In this document: positions 32,440-37,112 of the stretch, one piece after another
How positions within the stretch are numbered: the first letter of the stretch is position 1
How the letters are laid out: each line of letters begins with the position of its first letter
DNA from: Streptomyces sp. H39-S7
GTDB lineage: Bacteria; Actinomycetota; Actinomycetes; Streptomycetales; Streptomycetaceae
Length of the DNA stretch: 37,112 nucleotides
NCBI RefSeq assembly: GCF_027158205.1
Contig: NZ_JAPVLU010000028.1
Location: 1 to 37,112, forward strand
Direction: 5' to 3'
The notes under the pieces: model-generated
Database searches by the model: none
Seen by the model: only the letters and a program-made list of their open reading frames with translations
Told to the model about the DNA's origin: nothing
Position numbers and translations under genes: made by a program

Positions 32440-33399
32440 CTAGTCGAGCGCCGGATGTACCTCCGGATGGGCGTCCCACCAGGCGCGGTGGAACGGGTTG
32501 TTGTCGACGTTGGCCAGGTAGGCATGGGCCGCCGCGTGGTAGAGCAGGTCCGCCTGCTCGGCCGAGACCGCCGAACGGTTCCAGGCCAGACGGATGCGGC
32601 CGATGATCGGGGTCCCGATGAGCGGCCGCATCACCGTGCCCGCGGTTGACGGTGCGGTCGGCTGACTGAGGGAGACCGCGCGGCCCGCAGCGATCAGGCC
32701 GTGGTGCATCTGGCGGTCGGTGATGCGGTACCGCAGTGACGGGACGAACCCGGCCTTCGCGCAGGCCTCGATGAGGGCCTCGGGGCCGCCGTCGTCGTCC
32801 TCCACCAGCGTCATCCACAGCTCGTCGGCCAGGTCGGCCAGCGTGATCTGTTCCTGGTCGGCGAGCGGATGCTTCACCGACATCCGTATGCAGAAGGGCT
32901 CCTTCGGGATCAGGGTCCTGGCCAGTACGCCCTCGGGGAGTGGAACCTCGTGGTCGTTCACCTCGCCGTACGCGATGACGTCGTACTGCCCCGCACCGAG
33001 CATGCGGACCAGCGCGGTCACCGAGTCCTCCAGGTCCACGGTGATCTCCTGGCCGGACAGGAACAGGTCCGTCTGTTCGAGCAGGCCGTCGAGCAGCACC
33101 AGCAAAATGCAGCCCAGCCGCAGTCGAGAGCCGGTAGAGATGGCCCGCGCGCCCGTGCCCAGCGCATCCATCTCGCTGAGCACCCGGCGTGCCCTGGCGA
33201 GTACGAACTGGCCCAGCGGGGTGGGTTCCACCCCGTGCCTGCTGCGGACGAAGAGCTCACCGCCGGTGACCCGCTCGACCCGGCGCAACTGGGCGGAAAG
33301 CGCAGGCTGGGACACCCCGAGCAGGCGTGCCGCACGGCCCAGACTTCCCGCTTCCGCAATCCGGCAGACGGCTTGCAGATGTCTCAATTCCAGCTGCAT
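32440..33399 (-). CDS. LysR-type transcriptional regulator
   Basis: The protein has 319 aa from ATG 33399. A longer start at 33435 would overlap the probable operator, so I prefer 33399, which lies 6 bases after a TACGCT hexamer and may be leaderless. The N-terminal winged helix is standard (LELRHLQAVCRIAEAGSLGR, AARLLGVSQPALSAQLRRVE). The substrate-binding half contains RLRLGCILLVLLDGLLEQTD and PFCIRMSVKHPLADQEQITL, ending in a variable tail (AWWDAHPEVHP). LysR proteins usually control a divergent neighbour, which here is the secreted M4-M28 protease. Confidence 0.9.
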   Translation of the reverse strand: MQLELRHLQAVCRIAEAGSLGRAARLLGVSQPALSAQLRRVERVTGGELFVRSRHGVEPTPLGQFVLARARRVLSEMDALGTGARAISTGSRLRLGCILLVLLDGLLEQTDLFLSGQEITVDLEDSVTALVRMLGAGQYDVIAYGEVNDHEVPLPEGVLARTLIPKEPFCIRMSVKHPLADQEQITLADLADELWMTLVEDDDGGPEALIEACAKAGFVPSLRYRITDRQMHHGLIAAGRAVSLSQPTAPSTAGTVMRPLIGTPIIGRIRLAWNRSAVSAEQADLLYHAAAHAYLANVDNNPFHRAWWDAHPEVHPALD

Positions 33400-33433
33400 C
33401 TGAGCAGCGTACGCAGTGCTCCGCCGCCGCACC

Positions 33434-33449
33434 ATAACTCAGGTCTTAT
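33434..33449. promoter_or_regulatory. probable LysR operator
   Basis: ATAA-N8-TTAT is an A/T-rich inverted repeat of the LysR T-N11-A type in otherwise GC-rich DNA, midway between the divergent LysR and protease genes. Confidence 0.55.
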
Positions 33450-33534
33450 GCCCGAAGGGATGTCCCACATTTGCCATGCTCACGCTCATACTCAGCGGCG
33501 ACGAACCAGTCTCCCCCCACGAACGGAGTGGACG

Positions 33535-36500
33535 TTGCACCCCACAAGACTGACCGCGGCGGTGGCAGCGCTCGCGCTGACCGCCAGCCTTGCCGGAGCT
33601 CTCGCCGGCACGGCATCGGCCACGCAGCAAGCAGAGCCCTCACCGACGCAGAAGGCCACCCCTCTCTCGCGCGCGGTCGCTGCCGCCGACCGGGCCGTCA
33701 CGAGCGGTCTCGACACCCTGGTCAACTCCTCGCAGGAACAGTACGAAAGACGCCTGGTCACCCCCTGGGTGAAGGATCTCTACTCCATCTCGTACGACCG
33801 CAGCTACCGCGGCCTGCCGGTCGTCGGCGGCGACGCGGTCGTGCTCGCGGACGGCAGCGGCGAAGTGCGAGCCCTCCAGTCCGCCTCCTCCGTCCAGATC
33901 AACGTGTCGACCACCGCGTCCGTCACCGCGAAGAAGGCCGAAGGCGCCTCGCGGGCACAGCTGGCCAAGGTCGACAAGGTTCTGAGCAGCCGGCTCGTGG
34001 TCAAGCTCAAGGACAGCAAGCAGGCCCTGGCCTGGGAGACCGTCCTTTCCGGCCGTACGAAGTCCGCGCCCAGCAAGATGCACGTCTTCGTGGACGCCCG
34101 GACCGGCAAGGTCCTTGACACCCACGACGAGGTGGAAGCCGGCACCGCCAACAGCAAGTGGAACGGCCCGGCCCCGGTCACCATCGACACCACCAACTCG
34201 GGCGGCACCTACTCGCTGCGTGACCCGAGCAGGACCGGCCTGACCTGCGCGGACTACAGCACCGGCACGGTCTTCTCGAAGTCCTCGGACACGTGGGGCA
34301 CGGGCAATCCCACCAGCAAGGAAACCGGCTGCGCGGACCTGATGTTCGCCGCGCAGAAGCAGTGGGACATGCTGAGCCAGTGGCTCGGCCGCAACGGCGT
34401 CAACGGCAGCGGACGCAGCTTCCCCGCCAAGGTCGGCCTGAATGAGCTCAACGCCTACTGGGACGGCAGCTCGGTCACCATCGGTCACAACAGCGCCAAC
34501 GAGTGGATCTCCGGCATCGACGTGGTGGCCCACGAGTACGGGCACGCCATCGACTCCAACACGCCCGGCGGCACCAGCGGCCAGGAGTCCGGGCTCGGCG
34601 AGGGCACCGGCGACATCTTCGGCGCGCTGACCGAGGCATTCGCCAACGAGCCGTCCCCGTACGACACCCCGGACTACACGGTCGGCGAGGTCATCAACCT
34701 CCAGGGCCGCGGCCCGATCCGCAACATGTACAACCCGCCGGCCGTCAACAACGACCCGGCCTGCTACAGCTCCGCGATACCCGGCACCGAGGTCCACGCG
34801 GCCGCGGGGCCCATCAACCACTGGTTCTACCTGCTCGCCGAGGGCACCAACCCGGGCGGCGGCAAGCCCAACAGCAGCACCTGCAACTCGACCACGCTGA
34901 CCGGCGTGGGCGTCCAGACCGCCGGCAAGATCTTCTACGGCGGCATGCTGCTCAAGACCAGCAGCATGTCCTACAAGAAGTACCGCACGGCGACGCTGAG
35001 CGCGGCCAAGTCGCTCGACCTCGCGACCTGCAACCTGTTCAACAAGACCAAAGCCGCCTGGGACGGCATCAGCGTCCCCGCCCAGGCCGGTGACCCGACC
35101 TGTGTCCCGAGCGGTCAGAACAACGACTTCTCGATGACGCTGAGCCCGGCGTCGGGCACCGTCCAGCAGGGCGGCTCGGTCACCACCACGGTCGGCACCA
35201 CGACCACCACCGGTACAGCCCAGTCGGTGACCCTCACCGCCAGCGGCCTGCCGTCCGGCGTCTCGGCCACCTTCAACCCGGCCACCGTGCAGTCCGGCCA
35301 GTCCTCGGTGCTGACGCTGTCCGCCACCGCCAACGCGGCGCCCGGCGCGTCCACCGTCGTCGTCAAGGGGCAGGGCACCACCCTCTCCCACACCGTCGAC
35401 TACGCGCTCAACGTCGGCGGCACCACGCCCGGCACCGACCCGCCGAACATCAACGTCGCCAACGTCCAGGCGCACCTGACGCAGCTCAACACCATCGCCT
35501 CCCAGAACGGCGGCAACCGCCGCGCCGGCAGCGGCGGTTACACCCAGTCGCTCGCCTACGTGAAGGGCAAGCTGCAGGCCGCCGGTTACACCGTCTCCGA
35601 GCAGACCTGCTCCAGCTGCACCTACCCGTCGAACAACCTGATCGCCGACTGGCCCGGCGGCCCCGCCGACCAGACCGTGATGTTCGGCTCGCACCTCGAC
35701 AGCGTCTCGGCCGGCCCCGGCATCAACGACAACGGCTCCGGCTCCGCGACCCTGCTGGAGAACGCGCTCGTCCTCGCACAGCAGAACCCCACCATGACGA
35801 AGCACGTGCGCTTCGGCTGGTGGACCGACGAGGAGCAGGGCCTCAACGGCTCGAAGTTCTACGTCAACCAGCTGAGCAGCACGCAGCGTGCCGCCATCAA
35901 GGGCTACTACAACTTCGACATGGTCGGCTCGCCCAACGCCGGCTACTTCATCAACAACGTCAACTCCACCACCGCCGCGCCGCTCAAGGCGTACTGGACC
36001 TCGCTGAATCTCGCCCCCGAAGAGAATGTCGAGGGCCAGGGCCGCAGTGACGACGCGTCCTTCCAGGCGGCCGGCATCCTCACCTCCGGTTACGCGGCCG
36101 GCGCCAGCGCCCGCAAGACCTCCGCACAGGCGACCAAGTGGGGCGGCACCGCCAACGCCGCCTACGACGCCTGCTACCACAGCTCCTGCGACACCACGAA
36201 CAACATCAACGCCACGGTCCTGGACCGCAGCGCCGACGGCGTCGCGTACGCCATCTGGAAGACGGCCGTCGGCACCAGCACCCCGGCGCAGGACTTCTCC
36301 ATCGGCGTCAACCCGTCATCCGGCAGCGCCGACCCGGGCGGCAGCACCAGCGCCACGGTGAACACCACCACCGTGAGCGGCGCCGCGCAGACGGTCAACC
36401 TGTCGGTCTCCGGCGCGCCCACCGGCGTGACCGCGACCGTCAGCCCGTCCTCCGTGCAGTCCGGCAGCACCGCGACGCTCTCCGTGCAGGTCGGCGCGAG

Positions 36501-37047
36501 CGCCCAGCCGGGCACCTCCACCCTGACGGTCACCGGTGTCGGCACCGTCACCCACAGCACCACCTACACCCTGACGGTCGGCGGCACCAGCACCTGCACC
36601 CCGCGCCAGGTCGTCGTCAACGGTGGCTTCGAGAGCGGCACCACCCCGTGGACCACCACCACGAACGTCATCACCAACCAGGCCGGACAGACGCCGCACG
36701 GCGGTACCTACATGGCCTGGCTGAACGGCTACGGCACCGCCCGCACGGACAGCGCCTCCCAGTCGCTGACCATCCCCGCCGGGTGCACCAGTTACCGGTT
36801 GTCGTTCTTCCTGCACATCGACACGGACGAGAGCGAGGCTGTCGCCTACGACAACTTCACCGTCTCGGTCGGCGGCCAGACGTTGGAGACCTTGTCCAAC
36901 CTGGACGCCAACTCCGGCTACGCGCAGAAGTCCTACGACGTCTCGAGCTTCGCCGGCCAGACCGTCGTCCTGAAGTTCAACGGCGTGGAGGACCAGTCCC
37001 TCCAGACCTCCTTCGTCGTGGATGACGTCACCCTCCAGACGAGCTGA
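33535..37047 (+). CDS. secreted protease fusing M4 (thermolysin-like) and M28 peptidases
   Basis: The protein has 1170 aa from a TTG at 33535, preceded by GGAG at the right distance (6 bases). A Sec signal (TRLTAAVAALALTASLAGAL ... ASA) leads to an FTP/PepSY-type propeptide (to ~200). The M4 domain has HEYGH (333-337), Glu356 as third zinc ligand (GEGTGD) and His421. An Ig-like repeat (~530-630) follows. The M28 domain (~640-910) holds His720 and Asp722 (SHLDS), Asp732, Glu766-Glu767 (WTDEEQG), Asp795 and His882, a complete two-zinc site. A second Ig-like repeat (~918-1015) and a C-terminal jelly-roll domain (NGGFESGTTPW ... VVDDVTLQ) end the chain. Endoprotease plus aminopeptidase in one molecule would digest protein completely. 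It is likely controlled by the divergent LysR. Confidence 0.92.
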   Translation: MHPTRLTAAVAALALTASLAGALAGTASATQQAEPSPTQKATPLSRAVAAADRAVTSGLDTLVNSSQEQYERRLVTPWVKDLYSISYDRSYRGLPVVGGDAVVLADGSGEVRALQSASSVQINVSTTASVTAKKAEGASRAQLAKVDKVLSSRLVVKLKDSKQALAWETVLSGRTKSAPSKMHVFVDARTGKVLDTHDEVEAGTANSKWNGPAPVTIDTTNSGGTYSLRDPSRTGLTCADYSTGTVFSKSSDTWGTGNPTSKETGCADLMFAAQKQWDMLSQWLGRNGVNGSGRSFPAKVGLNELNAYWDGSSVTIGHNSANEWISGIDVVAHEYGHAIDSNTPGGTSGQESGLGEGTGDIFGALTEAFANEPSPYDTPDYTVGEVINLQGRGPIRNMYNPPAVNNDPACYSSAIPGTEVHAAAGPINHWFYLLAEGTNPGGGKPNSSTCNSTTLTGVGVQTAGKIFYGGMLLKTSSMSYKKYRTATLSAAKSLDLATCNLFNKTKAAWDGISVPAQAGDPTCVPSGQNNDFSMTLSPASGTVQQGGSVTTTVGTTTTTGTAQSVTLTASGLPSGVSATFNPATVQSGQSSVLTLSATANAAPGASTVVVKGQGTTLSHTVDYALNVGGTTPGTDPPNINVANVQAHLTQLNTIASQNGGNRRAGSGGYTQSLAYVKGKLQAAGYTVSEQTCSSCTYPSNNLIADWPGGPADQTVMFGSHLDSVSAGPGINDNGSGSATLLENALVLAQQNPTMTKHVRFGWWTDEEQGLNGSKFYVNQLSSTQRAAIKGYYNFDMVGSPNAGYFINNVNSTTAAPLKAYWTSLNLAPEENVEGQGRSDDASFQAAGILTSGYAAGASARKTSAQATKWGGTANAAYDACYHSSCDTTNNINATVLDRSADGVAYAIWKTAVGTSTPAQDFSIGVNPSSGSADPGGSTSATVNTTTVSGAAQTVNLSVSGAPTGVTATVSPSSVQSGSTATLSVQVGASAQPGTSTLTVTGVGTVTHSTTYTLTVGGTSTCTPRQVVVNGGFESGTTPWTTTTNVITNQAGQTPHGGTYMAWLNGYGTARTDSASQSLTIPAGCTSYRLSFFLHIDTDESEAVAYDNFTVSVGGQTLETLSNLDANSGYAQKSYDVSSFAGQTVVLKFNGVEDQSLQTSFVVDDVTLQTS

Positions 37048-37090
37048 CGCCCGCCTGAGCACCATCTGAGCACCTCCCCGAGTGGCGTCT

Positions 37091-37112
37091 GTCCCGGCCG
37101 AGAGGCCGGGAC
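37091..37112 (+). terminator. terminator hairpin of the protease gene
   Basis: GTCCCGGCC (37091-37099) pairs perfectly with GGCCGGGAC (37104-37112) around a GAGA tetraloop, 43 bases after the stop. The window ends at the stem, so a T-run cannot be checked. Confidence 0.75.

Noticed and set aside
33640..36180. 846-aa minus-strand ORF over the protease gene
   Set aside because: Same effect: low-complexity Gly/Val/Ala/Arg composition opposite a protein with intact catalytic motifs.
1..37112. tRNA, rRNA, riboswitch or CRISPR features
   Set aside because: No T-arm GGTTCGAATCC-type pattern with a matching cloverleaf, no rRNA-like stretch and no regular repeat array was found on reading both strands.

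Overview
The window looks like chromosomal DNA of a Streptomyces or a close relative. Base composition is very GC-rich, codon third positions are mostly G or C, GTG and TTG starts are common, and the families present are typical of that group: an AA10 chitin-active LPMO with a DasR-type operator, an ECF sigma factor with a SnoaL-like tail, a class F sortase, a DUF4232 lipoprotein, a membrane-anchored HTH regulator and a PknB-type kinase. No rRNA, tRNA or CRISPR array is visible. The content is accessory in character: short transcription units separated by remnants of at least three insertion-sequence families.

Layout. 0.1-6.3 kb: a tiny ORF, a DUF6882-like protein (-), a translationally coupled pair of a DRE-TIM (isopropylmalate synthase-like) enzyme and a divergent Sua5/YrdC-like protein, and a helicase-associated-domain protein that may have a leaderless mRNA. 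6.6-8.9 kb: a Tat-exported PAF-acetylhydrolase-like esterase convergent with a secreted LPMO; strong hairpins lie between them. 9.0-11.7 kb: a decayed ISL3 transposase, a 38-aa proline-rich peptide gene with an isoaspartyl-methyltransferase-like enzyme, and a decayed IS1182-type transposase. 11.9-14.1 kb: a MerR-PP2C fusion behind a MerR-type promoter, and two small proteins. 14.3-18.2 kb: a tripeptidyl-aminopeptidase-type hydrolase, a YjbR-like/SnoaL-like pair, and the divergent ECF sigma factor. 18.4-24.0 kb: an ISL3 N-terminal remnant, then an operon of radical SAM enzyme, PLP enzyme and SAM methyltransferase with 4-nt overlaps, divergent from an APC permease. 24.3-27.1 kb: CHRD-like membrane protein plus class F sortase, and a vWA protein. 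27.4-32.4 kb: HTH-TM regulator divergent from a DUF4232 lipoprotein, a CPCC zinc-ribbon protein, a Ser/Thr kinase, and an IS3 remnant. 32.4-37.1 kb: a LysR regulator divergent from a 1170-residue secreted protease that joins an M4 and an M28 peptidase in one chain.

The best candidate for an undescribed system is the radical SAM / PLP / methyltransferase operon with its divergent amino-acid-type permease (18.5-24.0 kb). It looks like a compact pathway that makes and moves a modified amino acid, but its product cannot be read from sequence. Secondary candidates are the small peptide with the PIMT-like methyltransferase (possible RiPP-type unit), the DRE-TIM/YrdC-like pair, and the M4-M28 protease fusion. 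A 75-76-bp sequence about 87% identical by eye occurs in the same orientation at 11.7 and 32.4 kb, each copy beside a different transposase remnant.
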